Positions 1 to 10,681 of a DNA stretch of 64,000 nucleotides are shown here, piece after piece. Origin of the DNA: Enterobacteriaceae bacterium 89 (GTDB taxonomy: Bacteria; Pseudomonadota; Gammaproteobacteria; Enterobacterales; Enterobacteriaceae); the NCBI GenBank assembly GCA_014156375.1, contig RQJH01000001.1:558001-622000 (forward strand), written 5' to 3'. The notes below the pieces were generated by a model, which saw nothing but the letters and a program-made list of their open reading frames with translations, had not been told where the DNA came from and did not search any database. How positions within the stretch are numbered: the first letter of the stretch is position 1; each line of letters starts with the position of its first letter. Both the position numbers and the translations under genes were made by a program.

Positions 1-713
1 GGCAGATCATCAGCGAAATCGCCACTCGCATGGGCTACAAGATGCACTACAACAACACTCAGGAAATCTGGGATGAGTTGCGCAATCTGTGCCCAAGCTT
101 CAAAGGCGCCACCTACGAAAAAATGGGTGAGCTGGGCTACGTGATGTGGCCTTGCCGCGATGAATCTGATGCCGATCAGGGTACGTCGTATCTGTTCGCC
201 GAGAAGTTCGATACGCCGAACGGGCTGGCGCAGTTCTTCACCTGCGACTGGGTCGCGCCTATCGACAAGCTCACCGAAGAGTATCCGATGGTGCTCTCCA
301 CAGTGCGCGAAGTGGGCCACTACTCCTGCCGTTCCATGACCGGCAACTGTGCGGCGCTGGCAGCACTGGCGGATGAACCAGGCTATGCGCAAATCAACAC
401 TGCGGATGCGGAAAAGCTGGGGATTAAGAATGAAGAGCTGGTGTGGGTCAATTCCCGCAAAGGCAAAATCATTACCCGCGCGCAGGTCAGTGACCGTCCA
501 AATAAAGGGGCTGTCTACATGACCTACCAGTGGTGGATCGGTGCCTGTAATGAACTGGTGACGGAAAACTTAAGCCCGATTACCAAAACGCCAGAGTACA
601 AATACTGCGCGGTGCGGGTAGAGCCGATAGCCGATCAGCACTCGGCCGAACAGTACGTTATTGACGAATACAATAAGCTGAAGTCCCGTTTACGTGAGAG
701 TGCACTGGGCTAA
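1..713 (+). CDS. fdhF: Formate dehydrogenase H, C-terminal part (cut by window edge)
   Basis: This is the last ~237 residues of the molybdopterin/selenocysteine formate dehydrogenase of the formate hydrogenlyase complex, which oxidises formate to CO2 on the cytoplasmic side during fermentation. The reading frame is open from base 3 with no start inside the window, so the gene enters from the left. The visible part holds the C-terminal molybdopterin-dinucleotide-binding domain, including the stretch with MTYQWWIGACNELV, and closely resembles the E. coli FdhF tail. The selenocysteine and 4Fe-4S regions lie outside the window. A strong terminator follows 25 bases after the stop. Confidence 0.95.
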   Translation, partial: QIISEIATRMGYKMHYNNTQEIWDELRNLCPSFKGATYEKMGELGYVMWPCRDESDADQGTSYLFAEKFDTPNGLAQFFTCDWVAPIDKLTEEYPMVLSTVREVGHYSCRSMTGNCAALAALADEPGYAQINTADAEKLGIKNEELVWVNSRKGKIITRAQVSDRPNKGAVYMTYQWWIGACNELVTENLSPITKTPEYKYCAVRVEPIADQHSAEQYVIDEYNKLKSRLRESALG

Positions 714-737
714 AGCGAGTTGTTGGGTTGCTCATTT

Positions 738-764
738 GGGGTGAATTTATTCACCCCTTTTTTT
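738..764 (+). terminator. Rho-independent terminator of fdhF
   Basis: A perfect 9-bp stem, GGGGTGAAT/ATTCACCCC, with a two-base loop is followed by a run of seven T. Confidence 0.9.
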
Positions 765-862
765 GTTCGTTTTCTGGCATAATGAGGTCCGAATACGTAC
801 CTTTTTTCCTGATTTTTCCCCTTTATACTGCTAGCCCTTTTTTAGAGTTTTAAACATTGAGA

Positions 863-1534
863 ATGAAACGCTACTGCTTGCTAATGCTGTTCCCTTTGTT
901 AGCTCACGCCGATGGAATCGGCTCCCAATATAAAGCTCAGGCTGAAGCGGGAAACAGCCGCGCTCAGTACTATCTTGCCGACACCTACTACAGCTCCGGC
1001 GACGAGTCGCATGCTCACTATTGGGCAGAGAAAGCCGCCGCCAATGGCGATGTGGATGCCATCGCCCTGCTGGCCCAGCTGACGATGAAAACCAGCTACC
1101 CCGATGCGCGTAAGCTGGCTGAACAGGCAAGCCTGGCTGGCAGCAAGGAGGGTGAAATCACCCTGGCCCATACTCTGGTCAATACCCAGTCCGGGAAAAC
1201 CGACTATCCGCGCGCCCTTTCCCTGCTGGAAAACGCCGCTCAGGATATGGACAGTGATTCCGCCGTTGATGCGCAGATGCTGCTGGGCCTGATTTACGCC
1301 AACGGCGGCCGCGAAGTGGCTGAAGATGATGCCAAAGCCACCTTCTGGTTCAAGCGCAGCTCCGCGCTGTCGCGTTCTGGCTATGCCGAATATTGGGCCG
1401 GAAAGATGTTCGAACAGGGCGAGAAAGGCTTCATTACGCCGAATAAGCAGAAGGCGCTGAACTGGTACAACGTCAGCTGTCTGGAAGGTAATGATACAGG
1501 CTGTGAAGAGTTAGACAGGCTGGGCGGAGAATAA
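863..1534 (+). CDS. yjcO: Sel1-repeat protein YjcO, exported
   Basis: This 223-residue protein of unknown function matches YjcO, which lies beside fdhF and gltP in E. coli too. It starts with a short signal peptide (MKRYCLLMLFPLLAHA, cut before DG) and continues with Sel1-type TPR-like repeats, recognisable by motifs such as AQYYLADTYY, AHYWAEKAA, AQMLLGLIYANG and AEYWAGKMFEQG. Such repeats normally mediate protein-protein contacts; the partner is not known. I chose the ATG at 863 over the TTG six bases upstream because it gives a cleaner signal peptide. The protein is probably periplasmic. Confidence 0.85.
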   Translation: MKRYCLLMLFPLLAHADGIGSQYKAQAEAGNSRAQYYLADTYYSSGDESHAHYWAEKAAANGDVDAIALLAQLTMKTSYPDARKLAEQASLAGSKEGEITLAHTLVNTQSGKTDYPRALSLLENAAQDMDSDSAVDAQMLLGLIYANGGREVAEDDAKATFWFKRSSALSRSGYAEYWAGKMFEQGEKGFITPNKQKALNWYNVSCLEGNDTGCEELDRLGGE

Positions 1535-1584
1535 CCGCCCGGCGGCGGGTCTTGTAGGCCCGGTAAGCGTAGCGCCACCGGGCA
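1535..1584. repeat. REP/BIME element
   Basis: This palindromic intergenic sequence contains GTAGGCCCGGTAAGCG and AGCGCCACCGGGC. The same core recurs at 36681-36752 and 49868-49963, with a related copy at 7465-7531. It lies between the convergent ends of yjcO and gltP. Confidence 0.8.
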
Positions 1585-1590
1585 ATTCAT

Positions 1591-2901
1591 TTACTGCGCG
1601 GTCTTATCAAATTTCCCCAGCATTTCACGCTCGTAGGCCAGCGCTTTTTTGCGGTCGAATTTGTGTTCCCACTTGGCAATCACCAGCACCGCCAGCGCAT
1701 TGCCCACTACGTTCAGCGCGGTACGCGCCATGTCGAGAATACGGTCGACGCCAGCGATAAACGCCAGACCTTCCAGCGGGATCCCCACGCTGCCAAGCGT
1801 TGCCAGCAGAACCACGAAGGAAACCCCCGGTACGCCCGCGATGCCTTTCGAGGTCACCATCAGCGTCAGCACCAGAATGATTTCCTGACCCAGAGAGAGG
1901 TCGATGCCGTACAGCTGCGCGATGAAAATTGCGGCAATACTCTGGTACAGCGTGGAGCCATCGAGGTTGAAGGAATAACCCGTCGGCACCACGAAACTGG
2001 TGATTGACGCCGGTGCACCGTAGGCTTCCATCTTCTCAATGATACGCGGCAGCACGCTCTCGGAGCTCGCCGTGGAGTACGCCAGGATCAGCTCGTCTTT
2101 CAGGATACGAATCAAAATCCAGATGCTGAGCCCGCACAGCTTCGCCACACCACCCAGCACCACCAGCGCAAAGAACACAATTGCGGCATAAACCAGGATC
2201 ACCAGCTTGGCGAGCGGCAGCAGCGAGGCAAAACCAAAGTTGGCGACGGTGACGGAGATCAGCGCGAACACGCCGACCGGCGCATAGCGCATCACCATAT
2301 GCGTCACTTTAAACATGGTTTCAGAGACGGAGCGGAACACGGTCACCAGCGGCTCACGATGCGTCGCTGGCAGGGAAGACAGACCCAGGCCAAACAGCAC
2401 CGAGAAGAAGATAATCGGCAGCATTTCGCCCTTCGCCATCGAGGCAAAGATGTTGGTCGGCACCAGCGACAGGATCGTGCCCATCAGCCCATGCGCGTGG
2501 CTTTCCACTTCTGCCGTGGTGCTCTGGTATTTAGAGATATCAACCGTCGCCAGGTGCGACATATCGATGCCGGAACCCGGCTGGAATACGTTCGCCAGGG
2601 TGATCCCCAGCACAATCGCCACCGTGGTGATGATTTCGAAATAGATAATGGTCTTGGCACCAATTCGGCCAAGCGATTTGGCATCGCCCACGCCCGCAAT
2701 CCCGACCACCAGCGTCGAAATCACAATCGGTACCACAATCATTTTAATCAGGTGGATAAAGATATCGCCCGCCGGCGACAGCAGATTGGCAATCAACCAT
2801 TCACGGCTATCGCTCTGATAATGCAGGTAGCTACCGAGCGCGATACCCAGGATCAGCGCGAGCAGGATCTGCCAGGCCAGGCTGACTTTTGCTTTTTTCA
2901 T
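1591..2901 (-). CDS. gltP: Glutamate/aspartate:proton symporter GltP
   Basis: This inner-membrane carrier of the dicarboxylate/amino acid:cation symporter (DAACS) family takes up L-glutamate and L-aspartate with protons. The 436-residue product is nearly identical to E. coli GltP throughout and keeps the family's serine-rich re-entrant loop (STASSESVLPR) and the NLDGST substrate/cation motif. The ATG at 2901 is preceded by GAGGAAG at good spacing; an upstream TTG would add six residues and is less likely. In E. coli nrfABCDEFG lies between gltP and acs, whereas here gltP is directly divergent from acs. Confidence 0.95.
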   Translation of the reverse strand: MKKAKVSLAWQILLALILGIALGSYLHYQSDSREWLIANLLSPAGDIFIHLIKMIVVPIVISTLVVGIAGVGDAKSLGRIGAKTIIYFEIITTVAIVLGITLANVFQPGSGIDMSHLATVDISKYQSTTAEVESHAHGLMGTILSLVPTNIFASMAKGEMLPIIFFSVLFGLGLSSLPATHREPLVTVFRSVSETMFKVTHMVMRYAPVGVFALISVTVANFGFASLLPLAKLVILVYAAIVFFALVVLGGVAKLCGLSIWILIRILKDELILAYSTASSESVLPRIIEKMEAYGAPASITSFVVPTGYSFNLDGSTLYQSIAAIFIAQLYGIDLSLGQEIILVLTLMVTSKGIAGVPGVSFVVLLATLGSVGIPLEGLAFIAGVDRILDMARTALNVVGNALAVLVIAKWEHKFDRKKALAYEREMLGKFDKTAQ

Positions 2902-3316
2902 AAATGTGAACTTCCTCAATGCAGGGTGTCATTCCTTTAACGAATGTTACCCACAGACCAGGGGATGATTTGTGTTGCGTCTATAGGTGGAGTTTTTTAA
3001 CGCGCCGTATCAGTACCACCTTGACGGCATCCTGCGCAACCCTTTCAGAACAGGGCTTTAGGCTGATAAAAGTGAGATTAACGCGAATTAAGTCTGATTA
3101 CTGAAATTAACATTTTGTTATGAAAAGCTTTTTTTTGCTAAAAATCTATAAATTCATATCCGTGATTATTTGCCGTAAAAGATTCATTTGATGGATTTTC
3201 ATGCAAATTCATTAATGCGTGATCTGTCGCCCAAATAGTAAACAAAGCGCATAAAAGCCCTACAATTAACGTTTATGTGACATATTATTAACATCCTTAT
3301 AAGGAGAACAATAGCT
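2902..3316. promoter_or_regulatory. Divergent gltP/acs control region
   Basis: This 415-bp AT-rich stretch has no credible gene. It must carry the gltP promoter (leftward) and the acs promoter (rightward). A strong ribosome site, AAGGAG, lies 10 bases before acs. GTGATCTGTCGC near 3219 resembles one arm of a CRP site, fitting the known CRP control of acs in E. coli, but the other arm is poor and I would not call it firmly. Confidence 0.5.
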
Positions 3317-5275
3317 ATGAGCCAGGTCCATAAACACTCTATTCCCGCAAACATTGCGGAACGCTGCCTGATTAACCCGGAACAATATAAAACCCAGTAT
3401 CAACAGTCGGTTAGCGATCCTGACGCCTTTTGGGGCGAACAGGGCAAAATCCTTGACTGGATCAAACCTTACCAGAAGGTGAAAAACACCTCCTTCGCCC
3501 CGGGCAACGTCTCCATTAAATGGTATGAAGACGGCACCCTGAATCTGGCGGCCAACTGCCTCGACCGTCATCTGGCGGAGCGCGGCGACCAGACGGCTAT
3601 CATCTGGGAAGGCGACGACGCAAGTCAGAGCAAACACATCACCTACAAAGAGCTGCACCGCGACGTCTGCCGTTTTGCCAACGTGCTGACCAGCCTTGGG
3701 ATTAAAAAAGGCGACGTGGTGGCTATCTATATGCCAATGGTGCCGGAAGCGGCGGTGGCAATGCTCGCCTGCGCGCGCATTGGTGCCGTGCATTCCGTTA
3801 TTTTTGGCGGATTCTCACCGGAGGCCGTGGCCGGGCGTATTATCGACTCCAGCTCGCGTCTGGTGATCACCGCCGATGAAGGCCTGCGCGCTGGCCGTTC
3901 TATCCCGTTGAAAAAGAACGTCGATGACGCGCTGAAGAACCCGAACGTGAAAAGCGTTGAGCATGTTGTTGTGCTCAAGCGCACCGGCGGCAAAACCGAA
4001 TGGCACGAAGGCCGTGACCTGTGGTGGAGCGATCTGACCGATAAAGCCAGCGACCAGCATCAGCCGGTTGAAGTGAACGCAGAAGACCCGCTGTTTATCC
4101 TCTACACCTCCGGTTCTACCGGCAAGCCGAAGGGTGTGCTGCACACCACCGGCGGCTATCTGGTGTATGCGGCCACCACCTTTAAATACGTCTTCGATTA
4201 CCATCAGGGCGATATCTACTGGTGTACGGCGGACGTGGGCTGGGTTACCGGCCACAGCTATCTGCTGTACGGTCCGCTGGCCTGCGGCGCAACCACGCTG
4301 ATGTTCGAAGGTGTGCCAAACTGGCCAACGCCTGCCCGCATGAGCCAGGTGGTGGATAAGCATAAGGTCAATATCCTCTACACCGCGCCAACGGCGATCC
4401 GCGCACTGATGGCGGAAGGTGACAAAGCGATTCAGGGCACAGACCGCTCTTCCCTGCGCATCCTCGGGTCGGTAGGTGAGCCAATCAACCCGGAAGCCTG
4501 GGAGTGGTACTGGAAGAAAATAGGCAACGAAAAATGCCCGGTGATGGACACCTGGTGGCAGACCGAAACCGGTGGCTTCATGATCACCCCGCTGCCGGGC
4601 GCAACCGAGCTGAAAGCCGGTTCGGCAACCCGTCCGTTCTTCGGCGTTCAGCCTGCGCTGGTGGATAACGAAGGCAAAGTGCTGGAAGGCGCCACCGAGG
4701 GTAACCTGGTGATCACCGACTCCTGGCCGGGCCAGGCGCGCACGCTGTTCGGCGACCACGAGCGTTTCGAGCAGACCTACTTCTCGACCTTCAAAAACAT
4801 GTACTTCAGCGGTGACGGCGCACGCCGTGACGAAGACGGCTACTTCTGGATCACCGGACGCGTGGACGACGTGCTGAACGTCTCCGGCCACCGTCTGGGG
4901 ACCGCAGAGATTGAGTCGGCGCTGGTGTCGCATCCGAAAATCGCCGAGGCGGCGGTGGTCGGCATTCCGCACAGCATCAAGGGCCAGGCAATTTATGCCT
5001 ACGTCACGCTGAATCATGGCGAAGAGCCGACGCCGGAGCTGTATACCGAAGTGCGTAACTGGGTGCGTAAAGAGATTGGCCCGCTGGCGACGCCGGACGT
5101 GCTGCACTGGACCGATTCGCTGCCGAAAACCCGCTCCGGCAAGATTATGCGCCGTATTCTGCGCAAAATCGCCGCCGGGGATACCAGCAACTTTGGCGAT
5201 ACCTCAACGCTCGCCGATCCTGGCGTGGTGGAAAAACTGCTCGAAGAGAAGCAGTCCATCACGATGCCTTCGTAA
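3317..5275 (+). CDS. acs: Acetyl-CoA synthetase (AMP-forming)
   Basis: Acs activates acetate to acetyl-CoA through acetyl-AMP and is the high-affinity route for acetate scavenging. The 652-residue length equals that of E. coli Acs. The adenylate-forming signature [11 protein letters not shown] lies near residues 264-274, the WWQTETGG core motif near 413-420, and the C-terminal [11 protein letters not shown] holds the catalytic lysine (about residue 609) that is the target of regulatory acetylation in this family. It is the first gene of acs-yjcH-actP. The start is supported by AAGGAG upstream. Confidence 0.97.
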   Translation: MSQVHKHSIPANIAERCLINPEQYKTQYQQSVSDPDAFWGEQGKILDWIKPYQKVKNTSFAPGNVSIKWYEDGTLNLAANCLDRHLAERGDQTAIIWEGDDASQSKHITYKELHRDVCRFANVLTSLGIKKGDVVAIYMPMVPEAAVAMLACARIGAVHSVIFGGFSPEAVAGRIIDSSSRLVITADEGLRAGRSIPLKKNVDDALKNPNVKSVEHVVVLKRTGGKTEWHEGRDLWWSDLTDKASDQHQPVEVNAEDPLFILYTSGSTGKPKGVLHTTGGYLVYAATTFKYVFDYHQGDIYWCTADVGWVTGHSYLLYGPLACGATTLMFEGVPNWPTPARMSQVVDKHKVNILYTAPTAIRALMAEGDKAIQGTDRSSLRILGSVGEPINPEAWEWYWKKIGNEKCPVMDTWWQTETGGFMITPLPGATELKAGSATRPFFGVQPALVDNEGKVLEGATEGNLVITDSWPGQARTLFGDHERFEQTYFSTFKNMYFSGDGARRDEDGYFWITGRVDDVLNVSGHRLGTAEIESALVSHPKIAEAAVVGIPHSIKGQAIYAYVTLNHGEEPTPELYTEVRNWVRKEIGPLATPDVLHWTDSLPKTRSGKIMRRILRKIAAGDTSNFGDTSTLADPGVVEKLLEEKQSITMPS

Positions 5276-5283
5276 CGATGAAT

Positions 5284-5373
5284 TTTCCTCTCCCGTTCCG
5301 GGAGAGGATCGGGTCAGGGGATGTCGCCGTATTGTCCCCTCTCCCTAACCCTCTCCCCAAAGGGGCGAGGGAA
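5284..5373. repeat. CCCTCTCCC-type palindromic repeat, copy 1
   Basis: Inverted arms (CCTCTCCCG/CGGGAGAGG, then CCCTCTCCCTAACCCTCTCCCC facing GGGGCGAGGGAA) form hairpins between acs and yjcH. Related copies lie at 56689-56824 (malE-malF) and 59891-59960 (psiE-yjbH). The family differs from the REP and ERIC elements in this window. Confidence 0.8.
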
Positions 5374-5490
5374 CCGTACGGTGCTTTTATATAAAACAAT
5401 ACCCTACCCACCTCCTTGAATTTCGCGTTTCAGGAAGTTGGCTGCGTGCAGCCCGCGAAAGACGACGGAGGGACCTCTGGAGACTCTGTG

Positions 5491-7451
<1,961 letters not shown>

Positions 7452-7464
7452 TTGCTCTGCATTT

Positions 7465-7531
7465 CGCCTGACGGCGCTGCGCTTGTCAGACCTACAAAAG
7501 TAGGTCCGGCAAACGGAGTGCCGCCGGGCAT
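7465..7531. repeat. REP/BIME element
   Basis: The inverted arms CCTGACGGCGCTGCGCTTGTCAG and GTAGGTCCGGCAAACGGAGTGCCGCCGGGC lie between the convergent ends of actP and the LrgB-like gene. It is a variant of the other REP copies in the window. Confidence 0.7.
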
Positions 7532-7533
7532 TC

Positions 7534-8223
7534 TCAGAACATCACAAGACTCACTAACGGTGCTGCCAGCACCGTTACCACACCTGAAAGCATCATCACC
7601 AAACTGGCGACCACGCCTTCCTGCTGGCCTAATTCATAAGAGCGCGCGGTGCCCGCACCGTGAGACGCTGCACCAAATCCAGCCCCTTTTGCCATCCCTT
7701 CACGGATCGCCAGACGCATAAACAACGCATCCCCAACGGCCATGCCAAACACCCCGGTGATCACCACGAACAGCGCCACCAGCTCTGGCTGTCCGCCTAT
7801 CGGTTTAGCAGCGGCCAGCGCAAACGGCGTGGTAATCGACCGCACAGCCAGGCTGCGCTGAATTTCATCCGGCAGCGTAAACAGACGAGCCAGCCAGACG
7901 GAGCTGGTCACAGCGACCACCACGGCGGTGGTCACGCCTGCGCTTAACGACATCCAGTGACGCTTAATCACCGCCAGGTTGTCATACACCGGCACAGCAA
8001 ACGCGATGGTGGACGGGCCGAGCAGCCACAGCAGCCAGTGAGCTTCGCCCATATAATTCTGATAAGAGATATGACCAAACACCAGCATCAGCACCAGCAG
8101 CACAGGCGTGAAAACCAGTGGCATCAGAGGCAGTTTGCGAAAGCGGCGATACAGGCGTTTATTGGCGTAATACAGACCGAGCGTGATGACCAGACACAGA
8201 ACGCTTAATACGAAACTATTCAC
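7534..8223 (-). CDS. LrgB/CidB-family membrane protein
   Basis: This 229-residue membrane protein has the LrgB/CidB hallmarks, notably the KPIGGQPELVALFVVITGVFG and GAASHGAGTARSYELG segments. The family is linked to murein hydrolase control and programmed lysis in Staphylococcus, and in plants a relative exports glycolate. The start is GTG at 8223, inside the end of the preceding lrgA-like gene (8-bp overlap), with AGGATGAACC upstream, so the pair is probably translationally coupled. The gene order is CidA-like then CidB-like, read leftward from a divergent LysR gene. It could also be named yohK/cidB-like. Confidence 0.85.
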   Translation of the reverse strand: MNSFVLSVLCLVITLGLYYANKRLYRRFRKLPLMPLVFTPVLLVLMLVFGHISYQNYMGEAHWLLWLLGPSTIAFAVPVYDNLAVIKRHWMSLSAGVTTAVVVAVTSSVWLARLFTLPDEIQRSLAVRSITTPFALAAAKPIGGQPELVALFVVITGVFGMAVGDALFMRLAIREGMAKGAGFGAASHGAGTARSYELGQQEGVVASLVMMLSGVVTVLAAPLVSLVMF

Positions 8224-8626
8224 GGTTCATCCTGCTCAGTTCAAAGCGATACACTTTATCCACCACCCAGGCCGTGGCCCCCAGCACCAGCAGCGTGCTC
8301 AGAGCGATAACCAGGAAAATACGCCAGCCGTCGACCATCAGCAGCTGCGCGTAGTTCACCACAGCCACTACCGCCGGAACAAAGAACAGCAACATTTCAG
8401 CCAGCAGCCAGCGAGAACCGGCGCGCACCCAGTTAAGCGGGATGACGCGGCAAACAATCAGCGCCAGCAGCAGAACCATCCCCACCAGATTGGCAGGCAG
8501 AGGCAGATGCGCCCAGTCCACCAGACGTTCGGCAAAAATAAACAATCCGGCATACAAAACGACCTGCACCGGAACCTGAAGACGATGCAGGACAACAGGC
8601 GTTACGCGCCCTAAGGCCACAGCCAT
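8216..8626 (-). CDS. LrgA/CidA-family holin-like membrane protein
   Basis: This 136-residue protein has four predicted transmembrane helices and the LrgA/CidA family segment LPANLVGMVLLLALI followed by FFVPAVVAVV. Family members are small holin-like proteins working with an LrgB/CidB partner, here the overlapping downstream gene. The gene is divergent from a LysR regulator 102 bp away, the same arrangement as cidR-cidAB in Gram-positives. What it does in this organism is inferred from the family only. Confidence 0.83.
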   Translation of the reverse strand: MAVALGRVTPVVLHRLQVPVQVVLYAGLFIFAERLVDWAHLPLPANLVGMVLLLALIVCRVIPLNWVRAGSRWLLAEMLLFFVPAVVAVVNYAQLLMVDGWRIFLVIALSTLLVLGATAWVVDKVYRFELSRMNRE

Positions 8627-8728
8627 GAGAGGAATTCCTGAAAAAAGTGAAGGTGCTAAGTATAGTGAGACGCCAGGTGTGACTGAAATGAATTAAAATC
8701 ATTGAAGGTATAGTTTCGAGGAATACTC

Positions 8729-9616
8729 ATGGACATCAGAACGCTGCGCTATTTCGTTGAAGTGGTTCGTCAGCAGAGCTTTACCCGCGCGGCAGAAAAG
8801 CTGTTTGTCACCCAGCCGACCATCAGTAAGATGCTGAAAAACCTGGAAGATGAGCTCAACTGTACCCTGCTGATCCGCGACGGACGCAAGCTGTTGCTGA
8901 CCGATACCGGGCGCGTAGTGTTTGAGCGTGGCGTGGCGATCCTGACCGAATTTCGTCAGCTTGAAGCCGAGCTGAGCGACATTAATCATCTGCACAAAGG
9001 GTTATTGCGCCTCGGAATTCCCCCCATGGTCGGAATGCTGATGGCCGGCCCTATCAGCCTGTTTCGTCAGCGCTACCCCGGCGTGGAGTTAAAAATTTCC
9101 GAATTTGGCGGCCTGACGGTGCAGCAGGCGGTGATGAACGGCGAGCTGGACGTGGCGATGACTGCCCTGCCCGTCGATGAAGAGAGTGGCCTTGCCACGC
9201 TGCCGCTGTTCAGCCATCCGCTTTGCGTACTGGTTCCCCGCTCCGGCGAGTGGCTCAACGTTGAATCCATCAGTCCGGAGCAATTAGCCGCCCATCCGCT
9301 GCTGATTTATAACGAAGATTTCGCCCTCAGCCGTCAGCTGATGCAGCTGTTCAGCGAGCACGATGTTAAACCGCGCATTGCGGTGCGCAGCGGCCAGTGG
9401 GATTTCCTGGCAGCGATGGTGCAGGCAGGCGTTGGCGTGGCGATCCTGCCGGAGCCGATTTGCCAGCGGCTGGATAAAAACACTCTGCGCTGGATCCCGC
9501 TCAACAGTGAGCTGCACTGGGAGTTGGGGATGATCTGGCGCGAAGGAACGTACCTGTCGCACAGCGCGCAGGCGTGGCTGAAATGCTGTGAAGGCTTTTG
9601 GCTGCCGGGAGCCTGA
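8729..9616 (+). CDS. LysR-family regulator (CidR-like)
   Basis: This 295-residue LysR protein has an N-terminal winged helix-turn-helix (residues ~1-60, SFTRAAEKLFVTQPTISKMLKNLE) and a periplasmic-binding-like effector domain (~90-290). GAGGAATACTC precedes the ATG. It is transcribed away from the CidA/CidB-like pair, so by the usual LysR logic it probably controls that pair. In Staphylococcus the analogous CidR responds to acetate metabolism, and here the acetate operon is adjacent. The effector is not known from sequence. Its stop abuts the murR stop with no gap. Confidence 0.85.
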   Translation: MDIRTLRYFVEVVRQQSFTRAAEKLFVTQPTISKMLKNLEDELNCTLLIRDGRKLLLTDTGRVVFERGVAILTEFRQLEAELSDINHLHKGLLRLGIPPMVGMLMAGPISLFRQRYPGVELKISEFGGLTVQQAVMNGELDVAMTALPVDEESGLATLPLFSHPLCVLVPRSGEWLNVESISPEQLAAHPLLIYNEDFALSRQLMQLFSEHDVKPRIAVRSGQWDFLAAMVQAGVGVAILPEPICQRLDKNTLRWIPLNSELHWELGMIWREGTYLSHSAQAWLKCCEGFWLPGA

Positions 9617-10471
9617 TTACAGCTTATCGACCAGCGTGCGGCTCTGTCCGATAAGCTCCCGGCGTCCTTCTTCGCCCTGCTGGAGCAGGCAGACAAACAG
9701 CAGGTCGATTAGCGTGTGCTGTGCCGTGCGCACGGCAATCGATGAGCTGTGCGTTTTACTGCCATCGGCGATGGTGTCCAGACAAATATCCGCCACCTGG
9801 CGTAAAGGCGACTGCAGCAGCGAAGTCAGAGCGATAACTTTTGCCCCGCGCGCTTTCGCCGCTTCTGCCGCAACCTGAATTTCTCGACGGTTGCCGGAAA
9901 ACGAAATAGCGATTTGCACATCCGCCGCCGTCAGCGACTGCGCCACGGTGATTTGCACATGGCTGTCCATTTCGTTCATCACCGGATAGCCAATCTTCAT
10001 CAGCTTATAGGCCAGATCTTTCGCGATAAGCGAAGAGCCGCCGATGGCGGTGATCTGCACGCGCCCGGCCTGACGGACCAGTTCAACCACCTGCTGTAGC
10101 CGGGCATAATCCAGCCCTTGGGTGGTGTCGCGCAGCGCCTGCTGTTTTTCCAGCATCAGCTTTTCAGCAATATCGGGAAAGGTATCTTCGCTGTTGATTT
10201 CATTGTGAATGTAAGCAACGTCGTTTTTACGTTCGGTACTCTGCTGCCCCCACTCCTCCACCAGCGCAATTTTAAAACTGGTGAAGCCCTTAAAGCCCAG
10301 CTTCTGGGTAAATTTAATGATGCTGGACTGGCTGATCCCCAACTCCTGCGCCAGCTCAGGCGAAGAAAACTGTTTTACGCGCCCAGGATTATCGAGGATG
10401 AAATCGGCGATTTTGCGTTCGCCGGGGGTGAACAGCGCTTTGTTATGCAGAATATTGTTGATGTGTTTCAT
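9617..10471 (-). CDS. murR: RpiR-family repressor of MurNAc catabolism
   Basis: MurR represses murQP and is relieved by MurNAc-6-phosphate. The 284-residue product has an RpiR-type N-terminal HTH (ELGISQSSIIKFTQKLGFKGF, residues ~45-65) and a C-terminal SIS sugar-phosphate-binding domain (~125-270, ITAIGGSSLIAKDLAYKLMKIGYPV). It resembles E. coli MurR along its length. The start at 10471 matches the E. coli N-terminus; the longer open frame upstream lacks support. It is divergent from murQ, with a palindromic candidate operator between them. Confidence 0.9.
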   Translation of the reverse strand: MKHINNILHNKALFTPGERKIADFILDNPGRVKQFSSPELAQELGISQSSIIKFTQKLGFKGFTSFKIALVEEWGQQSTERKNDVAYIHNEINSEDTFPDIAEKLMLEKQQALRDTTQGLDYARLQQVVELVRQAGRVQITAIGGSSLIAKDLAYKLMKIGYPVMNEMDSHVQITVAQSLTAADVQIAISFSGNRREIQVAAEAAKARGAKVIALTSLLQSPLRQVADICLDTIADGSKTHSSSIAVRTAQHTLIDLLFVCLLQQGEEGRRELIGQSRTLVDKL

Positions 10472-10631
10472 ATAGCGGTAATCAATCGTTGGCTTCCGGA
10501 GGCCCGAACCGGGAGTAGAATAATAGGGCATCCCTCCCGGCTTTACACCCCTCAACTCGTTACAGACGATGAGGGGCGATCGGGATCACAGATCTTCGCC
10601 ATGGGATAAAATATTACTTATCTTTATTTTA

Positions 10632-10652
10632 ATTGGAATATATTATTCCAAT
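10632..10652. promoter_or_regulatory. Palindromic candidate MurR operator
   Basis: A perfect inverted repeat, ATTGGAATA and TATTCCAAT separated by three bases, lies in the divergent murR-murQ interval 30 bp before the murQ start. Its position and symmetry fit the operator of a dimeric RpiR repressor. The assignment to MurR is inferred. Confidence 0.7.
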
Positions 10653-10681
10653 CATTAAGCATGCACTTCACTGAGGCCGTT

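Noticed and set aside
3815-5107. A 430-codon frame antisense to acs
   Set aside because: It is a long antisense shadow of a GC-rich, strongly biased gene. Its product is rich in Arg, His and Gln with no domain, and the sense strand is certainly acs.
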